This document shows positions 25,080-33,803 of a stretch of 64,000 bases of DNA, piece after piece. The translations under genes were made by a program, and so were the position numbers. Position 1 is the stretch's first letter. Each line of letters opens with the position of its first letter. The notes beneath the pieces were generated by a model. The model worked only from the letters and a program-made list of their open reading frames with translations, made no database searches and was not told the origin of the DNA. The DNA comes from Rariglobus sp. (GTDB lineage Bacteria; Verrucomicrobiota; Verrucomicrobiia; Opitutales; Opitutaceae), in assembly GCA_029266495.1 (NCBI GenBank), contig JAQSWS010000002.1, positions 1 to 64,000 of the forward strand, given 5' to 3'.

Positions 25080-25109
25080 AGCCCCGGGCCTCACAGCCCG
25101 GGGCTTTTT
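25080..25109 (+). terminator. attenuator (intrinsic terminator) before ilvA
   Basis: A 9-bp GC stem (25081-25089 with 25096-25104), extended by an A-T pair, a six-base loop and five T's. It lies between the Ile leader peptide and the lyase start at 25160. Bases 25019-25026 (GGCCCGGG), within the leader peptide's 3' half, are exactly complementary to 25083-25090 in the terminator's 5' arm, giving a possible antiterminator that excludes the terminator. Confidence 0.85.
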
Positions 25110-25159
25110 GTTGCCCGTTTTTCCCGACCCTCTCCGACCGTTTTTCCCAGTCCATCCAA

Positions 25160-26161
25160 ATGAATCCATCCCTCCTCACCCTTGACGATGTCGTCCACGC
25201 GCAAACCCGCCTGGCCGGCGGCGTTCGCGTCACTCCTTGCGCGCCCTCGGCGCGCCTCGGCGATCTGGCGGGCATGGAGATCATCGTGAAACACGACTAC
25301 CTTCAGGCGACCGGCTCCTTCAAGGAACGCGGCGCTCGCAACGCCCTCGCCAGCCTCACGCCCGCGCAACGCGCCCGCGGGGTGGTCGCCGCCTCGGCGG
25401 GCAACCACGCGCTCGGCCTCGCCTGGCACGGGCGAGAACTCGGAATCCCCGTGACCGTCGTCATGCCCCGCCAGGCCCCTCGGGTAAAGGCCGGCCGCTG
25501 CCATACGCTCGGCGCACAGGTTGTCCTTCACGGCGACACCTATGAAGACGCCTCCGCGCACGCCCTCGCACTCGCGGCAAACCAAGGACTCTCCTACGTG
25601 CACCCCTTTGACGATCTTGCGGTCATCGCGGGTCAGGGAACGCTGGCGCTGGAGGCCTTGCTCGCCGAACCCGACGTCGACGCCTTTGTGGTTCCGGTGG
25701 GTGGCGGTGGTCTGCTCGCGGGTGTCGCCACGGTCGTAAAAGCCTTGAGACCCGACGTGCGGGTGATCGGAGTCGAACCTGCACATGCGGCGGGCCTTGC
25801 CGCCGCGCGTCAGGCCGGTCGCCCCGTGCGCACGGCCACCTTGCCCACGCTCGCCGACGGCCTGGCGGTTGCGCTCACGGGGGCGCATCCGTTTGCGCAC
25901 GCCCAAGCCTTCGTCGACGACGTGGTCACGGTAAGCGAGGACGACCTCGCACTCGCGTTGCTCGCCGCCCATGAAGCCCATGGCGTCATGCTGGAAGGCG
26001 CAGGCGCCACCGCACTCGCCGCCTGCCTCGCCGGCCGTCTGCCGGACCTCTCCGGCAAACGCGTGCTCGTCGCCCTCACCGGGGCCAACATCGATCCCGC
26101 CAATCACGCCCGCGCCCTGCGCCGCGCACGCGTGTTGCGTGCGGAACAGGTCGCGGTGTGA
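25160..26161 (+). CDS. ilvA: threonine ammonia-lyase, short form
   Basis: A 333-residue PLP enzyme of the threonine/serine dehydratase family, converting threonine to 2-oxobutanoate and ammonia, the first step to isoleucine. The PLP lysine is in GSFKERGARNA, and the phosphate-binding Gly loop is VPVGGGGLLAG. The C-terminal ACT-like regulatory domain of long biosynthetic IlvA (about 510 residues) is absent, as in the TdcB short form. The Ile-codon leader and terminator upstream point to a biosynthetic role. Substrate choice between Thr and Ser is not certain. The ATG at 25160 begins MNPSLLTLDDV. Confidence 0.85.
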   Translation: MNPSLLTLDDVVHAQTRLAGGVRVTPCAPSARLGDLAGMEIIVKHDYLQATGSFKERGARNALASLTPAQRARGVVAASAGNHALGLAWHGRELGIPVTVVMPRQAPRVKAGRCHTLGAQVVLHGDTYEDASAHALALAANQGLSYVHPFDDLAVIAGQGTLALEALLAEPDVDAFVVPVGGGGLLAGVATVVKALRPDVRVIGVEPAHAAGLAAARQAGRPVRTATLPTLADGLAVALTGAHPFAHAQAFVDDVVTVSEDDLALALLAAHEAHGVMLEGAGATALAACLAGRLPDLSGKRVLVALTGANIDPANHARALRRARVLRAEQVAV

Positions 26162-26227
26162 CCGAAGGGCGCCTTCGTCAATGACAGCCCGGCGGCCGCC
26201 ATTGATGAAGGTGATCGCCCGCCTGTC

Positions 26228-28945
26228 TTACTGCGATTCCACGCGCACGCCGTCGACCATCACATAGCCGTTGGTGCCCGTGGTGCGAAACCGCACCTCC
26301 GCGTTCGTAGGCGAAAGCGGATACACTCCCAGCAGGACCCACGTGTTGCTGTTGAGCTGCTCGTTGACGGTCACGGTCGAGACCGTCCCGCTGGCTTCGA
26401 TGATATCCACCGGCACGTTGGTCGCGCGGTTGGCGTCAGCCGGCCAGCGCGCATAAACGAGGTAGTTGCCGGCGGAGGGGATCGGAGGCAGGAACGAAAA
26501 CGTCTTGGATCCCTTCGCCGTGTTGCCGTCATGCAGGTAGTTGGTGCCAAGATAACCGGGGGTGCTCGTGGAGGCCGCCCACGTGCCCGTGCTCGTCACA
26601 TGCGCGGCGTCCGTGTTGTCCACCTCCACCGTGACAGTCTGATTGCCGCCCGTGACCACTGCGTTGAACGATGCCCCGAAACGCAGTTCGTCCCATTCGC
26701 TCGTCTCCGACGAGGTGCCCCAAGGCCCGTGGCGGAACCTGACCGTGTTGAACGTGAAACCCGGATCGCTCCGTGTCGCGGCGGCGCTGCCGATGGAAGG
26801 TTCGCCGGAGGCGATCACTGGATCCACCCACACATAAACGGTGTCGCCGGATGCGGTCGCGTCGACCCGCGCCACGATCAGATGCAGGCCCGAGTAGGTG
26901 GAGCCGGGGATGTCCACGTAGCTGGTGGCCGGCGTCTTCACCTGCCAGTTGCCGGTGGTCGCCTTGAAGTTGAAGCCATTCATCTCGAGGTAGGCTTCCC
27001 GTCCCGAGGCATATTTTTTGACGAGGAACGACAGCCAGTAGGTCTCGGTGATCGCGCCAAACGTCTTCGTGAGCGTGCGTGTAACCTGCTGGTGCACGCC
27101 GTCGGTGTCGTAGATGCGGAAGCGGTTGCCCGTGGTCGGAAGGCCGGTCCACGCATGGCTGCCGGAAAGAATCTCCGTCATGCCCGCGCCGCCGGCGGGC
27201 GTCCAGGCATCCGCCCAGCCAAAGCCGCCGTTCGCGGAGGCAAGAGCACCCGCCGTGTAGTTGAAACCTTCATACGCCAGCAAGCCTCCGTATTCGAACG
27301 GTCCGATGTCGGTCACGCCGCTTTGCGGCACGGGATTGCCGTCGAAGTCGGTCGTGGCGCCAAGCGCCGCGCCGGCGTTGATGGCGGGAGACCCGTTTAG
27401 GAGATGGAAATCCCCGGAGGCGGCCGCCACCCACGCCGGGGAGACGGTCAGCGAACTGGCATCCTGGCCCGAAGCAGCCTGGTAGGTTGCCATGCTGTTG
27501 TAGCCCGTGCCCAGCCAGGAGACCATCGTGCTGGTCCCCCGGGTTTGAATGATGTTGTTATCCGACACGAACGTCTGTCCGGCAATGATGCTGGAAACGG
27601 CATAACGAACATTCCAGGTGGCCCATATGATGTTGTTTTTAAACTCGCCCGACACCGGCACGGAAACCGTCACGCCCCACTGGGTGTTATAAAACACGTT
27701 GTTGTATATCCGGATGTTCGTCATCGGCGTCGACGTATTGGTGGAGTTGCCCACCACCAGCCCGGTATGCTGGCACGTGTTCACGATATTGTAGCGCAGG
27801 GTGACATTCGTCTGGGCTCTGTTCTCCCACATGCGCAAGGCGCTGTTATTGCCAATGCCTTCGAGGTAATTGTATTCGACCACCGTGTCGTTCGTGTAAA
27901 TCGCGATGCCGAACGCGCCCTTGTAAACGCGGTTGCCCGAGATGAGTCCGCCCGTGCCGCGCTCGACGATGATGCACCCCTTGTTGGTGGTGGTGGTTTC
28001 GCGGCGAACGACATTATCCTTCACGATGAAGTTGTTGAGCGTGCCCTTGAGCCCGTTGAGCTGAATACAGTCGGGACCGTTGTCGCCGCCCGAATCGAAA
28101 AGGTGATCAATCTCGTTCGCGGTGACTTCGGTGTTGTCGCAGTTCTGCACGTAAATGCCGTCGCCCTCATGATAGCTCATGCGACTGTTGAGGAGACGGA
28201 TGCCATCCGAATTGTTGGCATGAACGCCAGCGCCGGCGCGGCTGGTGTTGGAGCTCGACGCGAAAAATTCGCAGTTGTCGAACGTGTGATAGGTCGAGAC
28301 CGACTCGACCACCGCGAGACCCAGGCTGGATTTTTCGAAGCGCAGCCCCTGAAACGTGATGTAACTGCGTCCGGCGGTGGAGAGCACGACGTGGTCGCGC
28401 TGCGCCGCCTCGTAGATTTTTCCCGTGACGTTGGGACTGCCCGCCGTGTCCTTCACGTAGAGCGTGCCCGTCGTCGAATCCCAAAAATACCGGCCATCGG
28501 TCAGCGCCACGACCGAGGCGGAACGCACCATGTAGGTATTGTTCACCGTCACCATGCGCGTCGGCGTGGCGAGCGGCAGGCTGTAGACGTCGCCACCGAC
28601 CGTGGTCCATCCCGATGATGGCAGCACGATCGCGGTGGTGAGAATCGGTTTTGCGCCGGTGGAATAGGCGCCGTAAACAATGCGGTTGGTGGAGGTGCCC
28701 GAGCCCGAGGGCACCAGGGTGGCGTCACGGTAGACACCCCCCGCCTTGAACAGCACCTGCGAGCCCGCGGACAGCGGGGTGGCGTTGACCTTGGCAATGG
28801 ACGCCCAGGCGGTTGCATCGCTCAAGCCGTCGGCAAGGTCGCTGCCACCGGGTTTGACATGATAGGTCGCGGCGAAGGTGGAAACAGCGCACAAGGCGCC
28901 GGCTAGCAAGGTCGTCAAAACACGAATACGCAGAAGCGTCTTCAT
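26228..28945 (-). CDS. exported beta-helix protein with golvesin-like C-terminus
   Basis: A 905-residue protein with a signal peptide (VLTTLLAGALCAVSTFAA). After a YHVKPGGSDLADGLSDATAW opening, typical of exported right-handed beta-helix polysaccharide lyase-like proteins, come many parallel-helix repeats (NSDGIRLLNSRMSYHEGDGIYVQN, NTEVTANEIDHL) to about residue 560. A lectin-like jelly-roll domain follows (about 565-765), and the last ~130 residues (VEVDNTDAAHVTSTGTW ... GYVMVDGVRVE) match the golvesin C-terminal-like domain. It probably binds or cuts polysaccharide outside the cell. The start at 28945 follows from the signal peptide. Confidence 0.82.
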   Translation of the reverse strand: MKTLLRIRVLTTLLAGALCAVSTFAATYHVKPGGSDLADGLSDATAWASIAKVNATPLSAGSQVLFKAGGVYRDATLVPSGSGTSTNRIVYGAYSTGAKPILTTAIVLPSSGWTTVGGDVYSLPLATPTRMVTVNNTYMVRSASVVALTDGRYFWDSTTGTLYVKDTAGSPNVTGKIYEAAQRDHVVLSTAGRSYITFQGLRFEKSSLGLAVVESVSTYHTFDNCEFFASSSNTSRAGAGVHANNSDGIRLLNSRMSYHEGDGIYVQNCDNTEVTANEIDHLFDSGGDNGPDCIQLNGLKGTLNNFIVKDNVVRRETTTTNKGCIIVERGTGGLISGNRVYKGAFGIAIYTNDTVVEYNYLEGIGNNSALRMWENRAQTNVTLRYNIVNTCQHTGLVVGNSTNTSTPMTNIRIYNNVFYNTQWGVTVSVPVSGEFKNNIIWATWNVRYAVSSIIAGQTFVSDNNIIQTRGTSTMVSWLGTGYNSMATYQAASGQDASSLTVSPAWVAAASGDFHLLNGSPAINAGAALGATTDFDGNPVPQSGVTDIGPFEYGGLLAYEGFNYTAGALASANGGFGWADAWTPAGGAGMTEILSGSHAWTGLPTTGNRFRIYDTDGVHQQVTRTLTKTFGAITETYWLSFLVKKYASGREAYLEMNGFNFKATTGNWQVKTPATSYVDIPGSTYSGLHLIVARVDATASGDTVYVWVDPVIASGEPSIGSAAATRSDPGFTFNTVRFRHGPWGTSSETSEWDELRFGASFNAVVTGGNQTVTVEVDNTDAAHVTSTGTWAASTSTPGYLGTNYLHDGNTAKGSKTFSFLPPIPSAGNYLVYARWPADANRATNVPVDIIEASGTVSTVTVNEQLNSNTWVLLGVYPLSPTNAEVRFRTTGTNGYVMVDGVRVESQ

Positions 28946-29052
28946 TTTATCCTCGGGGTTTGGGGTTGGGGGTAAACGAACGACACGGGGTATCGCGCCC
29001 GCGCAAACCGGTCGCAACGACCCGTTGGGTTTACGCGTAACCCGCAACCACC

Positions 29053-29970
29053 CTACTCCGCACCGAAGACAGCCTTGGCGTAATTTTCCGCGCTGAAGGG
29101 CTGGAGGTCCTCGGGTTGCTCGCCGAGACCGAGAAAATAAATCGGCAGTTTCAACTCACGCCAGATGCCGACGATCGCGCCGCCGCGGCTGGTGCCGTCG
29201 AGCTTGGTCACGACCAGTCCGGTCAGGCCGAAACTCTTGTGAAACACCTTCGCCTGCTCGATCGAGTTGGTGCCAAGCGAGCCGTCCACCACCAGCCACG
29301 AATGATGCGGGGCGGTGGGGTCGTTTTTTTGGAGCACCCGGCGGATCTTCGCCAGCTCGTCCATGAGGTTGCTCTTGGTGTGCAGGCGTCCGGCGGTGTC
29401 GACGATCAGGTAATCGCAACCGCGCGCCCTGGCGGCCTGCCACGCGTCGAACGCCACTGCGGCGGCATCGGCCCCCGTGTGGCTGGCGACGATTGGCAGG
29501 TCGAGACGCACGGCCCAGGACTTGAGCTGCTCGACGGCGGCGGCGCGGAAGGTGTCGCACGCGGCCAGCATGACCGACTTGCCGTCCTGCTTGAGCAACC
29601 AGCCGAGCTTCGCCGACGTGGTCGTCTTGCCCGAGCCGTTGACACCGATCATCACGATCACCGTGGGTGTGGCAGGCGCGGGCGTAAGCTCGCGTTCACT
29701 GCCGGCGAGCACCCGCTTGAGCACAGAAGCGCCAATGGCGGCAGCCTGCTGGCCGCGCAGCTCCTTGTCCTGTTTATAGGCGGCCTTGATCTCGGTGAGG
29801 ATTTCGCTGGTTGTCTCCACGCCGAAATCGGCGGTGTAGAGGGCCTCCTCGAGCGTCTCCAGGGAGGAAACATCAATGGCGCGTCCGCCAAAAATGCCGC
29901 GGGTTTTCTCGGAAATCGCTGCGACGGTTTTCGAGAAGCCGTCCTTAAATTTTTTGAAGAGGCCGAACAT
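29053..29970 (-). CDS. ftsY: signal recognition particle receptor FtsY
   Basis: A 305-residue SRP-receptor GTPase that delivers ribosome-nascent-chain complexes to the Sec translocon. The N domain (residues 1-95) opens with MFGLFKKFKDGFSKT; the G domain has G1 GVNGSGKTTT, G3 DTAGRLHTKSNLM and G4 TKLDGTSRGG. The long acidic A domain of E. coli FtsY is absent, as in many phyla. The start at 29970 is fixed by MFGLFKKF. It is last in the ribBA-ribH-nusB-ftsY order, separated from nusB by an inverted repeat. Confidence 0.96.
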   Translation of the reverse strand: MFGLFKKFKDGFSKTVAAISEKTRGIFGGRAIDVSSLETLEEALYTADFGVETTSEILTEIKAAYKQDKELRGQQAAAIGASVLKRVLAGSERELTPAPATPTVIVMIGVNGSGKTTTSAKLGWLLKQDGKSVMLAACDTFRAAAVEQLKSWAVRLDLPIVASHTGADAAAVAFDAWQAARARGCDYLIVDTAGRLHTKSNLMDELAKIRRVLQKNDPTAPHHSWLVVDGSLGTNSIEQAKVFHKSFGLTGLVVTKLDGTSRGGAIVGIWRELKLPIYFLGLGEQPEDLQPFSAENYAKAVFGAE

Positions 29971-29983
29971 GAATAACCGGATT

Positions 29984-30072
29984 TTTAACGCAAAGACGCA
30001 AAGGCGCAAAGCGCGGCGGAGAAAATAGGATCCAGCTTTGCGGCCTTGGCGTCTTCGCGTCCTTGCGTTAAA
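29984..30072. repeat. inverted repeat of CGCAAAG-type words
   Basis: Between ftsY and nusB, the left arm TTTAACGCAAAGACGC... (29984-30012) and the right arm (30035-30072, ending ...TTGCGTTAAA) are imperfect reverse complements. The arms consist of tandem CGCAAAG-like words (AACGCAAAGACGCAAAGGCG). Similar word repeats occur in gaps of many bacterial genomes, as I recall. It might form a bidirectional hairpin in the nusB-ftsY transcript. Confidence 0.8.
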
Positions 30073-30082
30073 CTTCGACTCA

Positions 30083-30541
30083 TCACTCCGCTTTCTCGAC
30101 TTTGCGCGAATCGCGGCCGAGCTGGTCTTTCAGGCGATCGAGGATGCCGTTGATGAAGCGCTTGGCATCCAGGTTGGAAAACTGCTTCGACAGGTCGATG
30201 GCTTCGTTGATCGAAACGACCGGAGGAATGTCCTTGCGATAGACCATCTCGAAGATCGCGAGTCGCAGGATGGCGAGATCGATCTTGGCGATGCGGTCGA
30301 AATCCCAGTTATGGGCCAGGCCGCGAATGCGACCGTCGATCTCGCCCACATTGGTGATCACGCCGTGAATCAGCTCTTCACCAAAGGTATAATGCTCGCG
30401 CGGTTTTTCCTGGGTTTCGAGGAAGGTGCGGATGTCGTCCGTGAGATTCTTCGGAGTGTTGAGGCTCCAGGCGAACAGGTATTGCAGGGCGGCCACCCGG
30501 CCATCGCGGCGCTGGGCGAAAAGGGCTTTGAAACTGCTCAT
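30083..30541 (-). CDS. nusB: transcription antitermination factor NusB
   Basis: A 152-residue all-helical NusB: RRDGRVAALQYLFAWSLN at the N-terminus, and the conserved WDFDRIAKIDLAILRLAIFEM, VSINEAIDLSKQFSN and KRFINGILDRL blocks. NusB with NusE (S10) binds boxA RNA in rRNA leaders. Its start overlaps the ribH stop by four bases, so the two are translationally coupled, an order seen widely in bacteria. Confidence 0.95.
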   Translation of the reverse strand: MSSFKALFAQRRDGRVAALQYLFAWSLNTPKNLTDDIRTFLETQEKPREHYTFGEELIHGVITNVGEIDGRIRGLAHNWDFDRIAKIDLAILRLAIFEMVYRKDIPPVVSINEAIDLSKQFSNLDAKRFINGILDRLKDQLGRDSRKVEKAE

Positions 30542-31011
30542 TTGGAAAGGGATTTTTTCAGGACGGCCATCTCGAGGGCGGCGGCGGCGAACTCCATCCC
30601 TCGATTGATCGGGCCGGTGGTGCGGGCCTCGGCCTGCGAGAGGTTATTGACGACGATCACGCCGTTGATCACCGGGATCCGGGTGTCGAGCGAGACGCGC
30701 ATCAACGCATGGGCCACGGCGTCGCCCACCATCTCGTGATGATTGGTGTCGCCGGCGATCAGGACCCCGAGGGCGATCACCGCATCAAACCGCCCGGAGG
30801 CGGCCAGTTCCTGGGCGGCCCAGGGCGTCTCGTGAGATCCCGGCACGCGCAGGGTCTCGATCGCGGCGGGCGAAACACCCGCCGCGGTGAGCCAGGCCTC
30901 GGCCCGGGTCACCAGTGTATCCACCAGCGCGCTGTTGAAGCGGGCGGCCACGATGCCAATGCGGCAATCGGCACCGGAGACAGACAGAGGCGTGGGCGCG
31001 TCGAGGCTCAT
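30538..31011 (-). CDS. ribH: 6,7-dimethyl-8-ribityllumazine synthase
   Basis: A 157-residue lumazine synthase, the penultimate step of riboflavin synthesis. Visible: RIGIVAARFNSALVDTL for the start, VPGSHETPWAAQEL, FDAVIALGVLIAGDTNHHEMV with the catalytic His pair, and PVINGVIVVNNLSQAEAR (the usual GVLT is GVIV here). It lies 49 bases downstream of ribBA and overlaps nusB by four bases. Confidence 0.94.
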   Translation of the reverse strand: MSLDAPTPLSVSGADCRIGIVAARFNSALVDTLVTRAEAWLTAAGVSPAAIETLRVPGSHETPWAAQELAASGRFDAVIALGVLIAGDTNHHEMVGDAVAHALMRVSLDTRIPVINGVIVVNNLSQAEARTTGPINRGMEFAAAALEMAVLKKSLSK

Positions 31012-31059
31012 GTGAAAGAAGAAAGGAAAGGTGTGCGAAGGCAGGCGGGCCTCGGCAAC

Positions 31060-32163
31060 CTATTTTCCGCCGACCGGCACCAGCTCGACGATTTCGAGAT
31101 CGTAACCATCGAGCCCGACGACCTTGCGCGGGCTGTTGGAGAGCAGGCGGATTTTGCGAAGCCCGAGCGCGGTGAGGATCTGCGCGCCGATGCCGTAGTC
31201 GCGAAAACTCATGCCGGCCCCATGGCGGGCGGCGAGGCGGTCCATCACGTCGGCGCCGCCCTGGGCGTGCTCCATGTAGAGCACGACGCCACGACCGGCG
31301 CGCGCGATCGCCTCCAGCGAGCCGACGAGGGTCGCATGGCTGTCGGTGCCGCGCTGGCGGAAAAGATCACCGAGAAGATTCTCGCTGTGCACGCGCACGA
31401 GGGTCGGACTCTGGTCGAGCACGCCGAGCACAAAGGCAAGATGGTGGCGGCCATCGAGCTTGTTGCGGAAAATATGCAGCATGAAGTCCCCGTAATCGCT
31501 CGCGAAGAGCCGCACGCAGACCTCCTCGACGAGCTTGTCGCGGCGGTGGCGGTATTCGATCAGGTCGGCGATGGAAACGAGCTTCAGGCCGAATTGTTTT
31601 TTGAATTCGATCAGCTGGGGCAGGCGCGCGACGGTGCCGTCGTCGTTGAGGATCTCGCAAATGACTCCGCTCGGGTGGAGGCCGGCCAGCGAGGCAAGGT
31701 CCACGGCGGCCTCGGTATGGCCGGCGCGTTCGAGCACCCCGCCATCCTTCGCCCGCAGAGGGAAAATGTGGCCAGGTTGCACCAGCGCCTCGGGCTTGGC
31801 GTCCGGATCGGCAAGAATGGAAATGGTGCGCGCGCGGTCGTAGGCGCTGATGCCGGTGGTGATGCCGTTGGTTGCGTCAACCGAAACGGTGAAGGCGGTT
31901 TTGTGCGACTCGCGGTTTTCCTGCACCATCGGATTGATGCCGAGGCGACGGAGCTGCGCGCCGGTGGTGGGCACACAGATCAGGCCCCGGGCGTGGCGGA
32001 TCATCATGTTGACCATCTCCGGCGTGGCCTTGGAGGCGGCCATGACCAGATCGCCCTCGTTCTCACGGTTCTCGTCATCGGTGACGATGATCATGCGCCC
32101 GTCCGCGATGTCCTGAATCGCAGACTCAATGGAATCGAAAGGTGCGGACACGGTGGTCGACAT
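31060..32163 (-). CDS. ribBA: RibBA with degenerate cyclohydrolase half
   Basis: A 367-residue two-domain protein. Residues 1-205 are 3,4-dihydroxy-2-butanone 4-phosphate synthase (RibB), with the active-site acidic loop DDENRENEGDL and the RAGHTEAAVDLASLAG block intact. Residues 210-367 align with GTP cyclohydrolase II, but the three zinc cysteines are gone (VRVHSENLLGDLFRQRGTDS where the usual sequence has SECLTGD..RCDC), and the QEGRGIGL catalytic segment is replaced. The YGIGAQIL and NSPRKVVGLDGY parts remain. Only RibB activity is expected. The start is MSTTVSAPF at 32163. Confidence 0.92.
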   Translation of the reverse strand: MSTTVSAPFDSIESAIQDIADGRMIIVTDDENRENEGDLVMAASKATPEMVNMMIRHARGLICVPTTGAQLRRLGINPMVQENRESHKTAFTVSVDATNGITTGISAYDRARTISILADPDAKPEALVQPGHIFPLRAKDGGVLERAGHTEAAVDLASLAGLHPSGVICEILNDDGTVARLPQLIEFKKQFGLKLVSIADLIEYRHRRDKLVEEVCVRLFASDYGDFMLHIFRNKLDGRHHLAFVLGVLDQSPTLVRVHSENLLGDLFRQRGTDSHATLVGSLEAIARAGRGVVLYMEHAQGGADVMDRLAARHGAGMSFRDYGIGAQILTALGLRKIRLLSNSPRKVVGLDGYDLEIVELVPVGGK

Positions 32164-32318
32164 GGGAGGGCGACGTTCAGGCGGGGGCCCGCGTATGTCA
32201 ACCCGACCGGAGCATGCCCGCACCCGCGTGCCGATCCCGGGAAAGCCAGATGCCAGCGCGCGGCGATCGTTTTCAAAAGCTTGTCGTTGGCACGGGAGTA
32301 GCGAGAGTGCGGGCGTTC

Positions 32319-33194
32319 ATGCGTTTTCGCATTACCCACCGCACCCTTTATCGCTACGCCGGATCGGCCTCCGAATCCTTCATGGAGGCCCGCCTGACCC
32401 CGACGACGGACGATTCGCAGCAGCTGCTGTCACGTCAGCTCGTCACCACGCCGGCGGCCAACATTCACAGTTACACCGACTACTTCGGCAACACGGTGGA
32501 GACGTTCTCCATCGTCAAACGCCACCGTGAGTTGCTGCTGGAGAGCGTATGCGAGGTGGACACCACCCCGATCGCTCCGCCCAAGACAGCGCTGGATATC
32601 AGCATCTCGGAAGCCCGGCAGATTTACCGCGGAGAAAAACTCGCCCTCTTCGAATTCCTCATGCCGTCGGAATCGATCGCGCTCGGACCCGAGGTCAATG
32701 CACTCGCCAACAAGCTGTTCAAACCAGGCGATTTGCTCGGTCCCTCGCTCCTCCGGTTGAACAACTGGATCAAAACGCATTTCCGCTACGTCGCGGGGTC
32801 GACGCAGATCGACACGCCGGTGGCGGTCGCCCTGAAGCAACGCACCGGCGTGTGCCAGGATTTTGCCCAGGTAATGATCGCCGTCCTGCGCTCGGCGGAG
32901 ATCCCCGCGCGTTACGTCACCGGCTACATCGAAACCGAGACGCAACGCAAAGCCTCGGAGGCCCGGCGCGCGCCCGCGCTCATTGGCGCAAGCGAAAGCC
33001 ACGCCTGGGTCGAGGTGTTCCTACCCGGAGGGTTTTGGTGGCCGCTCGACCCGACGAACGACTGCGTCGTGGGCGAACGCCACGTGAAAGTCGGGTTGGG
33101 TCGCGACTACCACGACAGCACGCCGACACGCGGAGTGTTTAAAGGAACGCATACCGAAAAACTTTCGGTTGCCGTCGTGATGCAGCGGCTCTGA
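32319..33194 (+). CDS. transglutaminase-like family protein
   Basis: A 291-residue cytoplasmic protein with an N-terminal beta domain (FRITHRTLYRYAGSASES) and a transglutaminase-like core. The papain-like triad is readable: Cys in RTGVCQDFAQVMIAVLRS, His in ESHAWVEVFLPGG, Asp in LDPTND. Family members are proteases or amide-forming enzymes of unknown target, often with a circularly paired alpha-E partner that is not present here. It is divergent from ribBA with 155 bases between; no FMN riboswitch is visible there. Confidence 0.9.
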   Translation: MRFRITHRTLYRYAGSASESFMEARLTPTTDDSQQLLSRQLVTTPAANIHSYTDYFGNTVETFSIVKRHRELLLESVCEVDTTPIAPPKTALDISISEARQIYRGEKLALFEFLMPSESIALGPEVNALANKLFKPGDLLGPSLLRLNNWIKTHFRYVAGSTQIDTPVAVALKQRTGVCQDFAQVMIAVLRSAEIPARYVTGYIETETQRKASEARRAPALIGASESHAWVEVFLPGGFWWPLDPTNDCVVGERHVKVGLGRDYHDSTPTRGVFKGTHTEKLSVAVVMQRL

Positions 33195-33258
33195 CGACCT
33201 CCGTCCAAAAGGCATGGCGCCAGCGCCAGCCCTGCTCTCCGCAGCCCCTCCGCGCGGG

Positions 33259-33726
33259 CTACTTCTTCGCTTTTTCCAGCTCCCGCAAGTCGGCGATGAT
33301 GCTCTCCACGGCGGTCCCGTCAGCGGCGATCAGGGTAAGGTATACCTTGAACACCAGCGGCGGCTGAACCACCGAGGGGGAAACCAGCGACTGCCCATCC
33401 GCACTGGGGTTCAACACGGTGCGGACATCGGTCGCCTTATTGACCGGGTCCCAACGGGCCGCCGCCCGGGCCACATCGACGGCGACCGATTTTTTCTCCG
33501 CGTCATAAAATTTCAACGTCATCTGGGCACCGTTGATCGTGAGTCCAAGAAACCCGCCGTTCTTGCGCGGCAGTTCGAGTCCCTCGACCTTGGCTGGTTC
33601 CTCCGTCGGAGCGGGAGCAGGCGCGGGCTTGGCGGGTTTGGGGGCGGTTTGCGCGGCCATCGGCACGATCATTCCGATCGAGGCGGCCATCAACAGCGAC
33701 TTGGCGAGCGCGGAGTTGAGCTTCAT
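33259..33726 (-). CDS. exported hypothetical protein
   Basis: A 155-residue protein with a signal peptide (LLMAASIGMIVPMAAQ), a Pro/Ala-rich linker (KPAKPAPAPAPTEEP) and a ~100-residue beta-rich domain (GFLGLTINGAQMTLKFYDAEKKSVAVDV). No family recognised. It probably lies in the periplasm. It faces the transglutaminase gene convergently across a 64-base gap. Confidence 0.65.
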   Translation of the reverse strand: MKLNSALAKSLLMAASIGMIVPMAAQTAPKPAKPAPAPAPTEEPAKVEGLELPRKNGGFLGLTINGAQMTLKFYDAEKKSVAVDVARAAARWDPVNKATDVRTVLNPSADGQSLVSPSVVQPPLVFKVYLTLIAADGTAVESIIADLRELEKAKK

Positions 33727-33803
33727 GCGGCCACTCTGCGGCCTCGCCGACGAATCGCAAGCACCGCGCGGTAAAGAATGGGTGAAGCTCGCCGTCCGCC
33801 CGG

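Noticed and set aside
32164-32318. FMN riboswitch before ribBA
   Set aside because: The 155-base gap lacks the conserved RFN-element sequence blocks and is too short for the usual layout.
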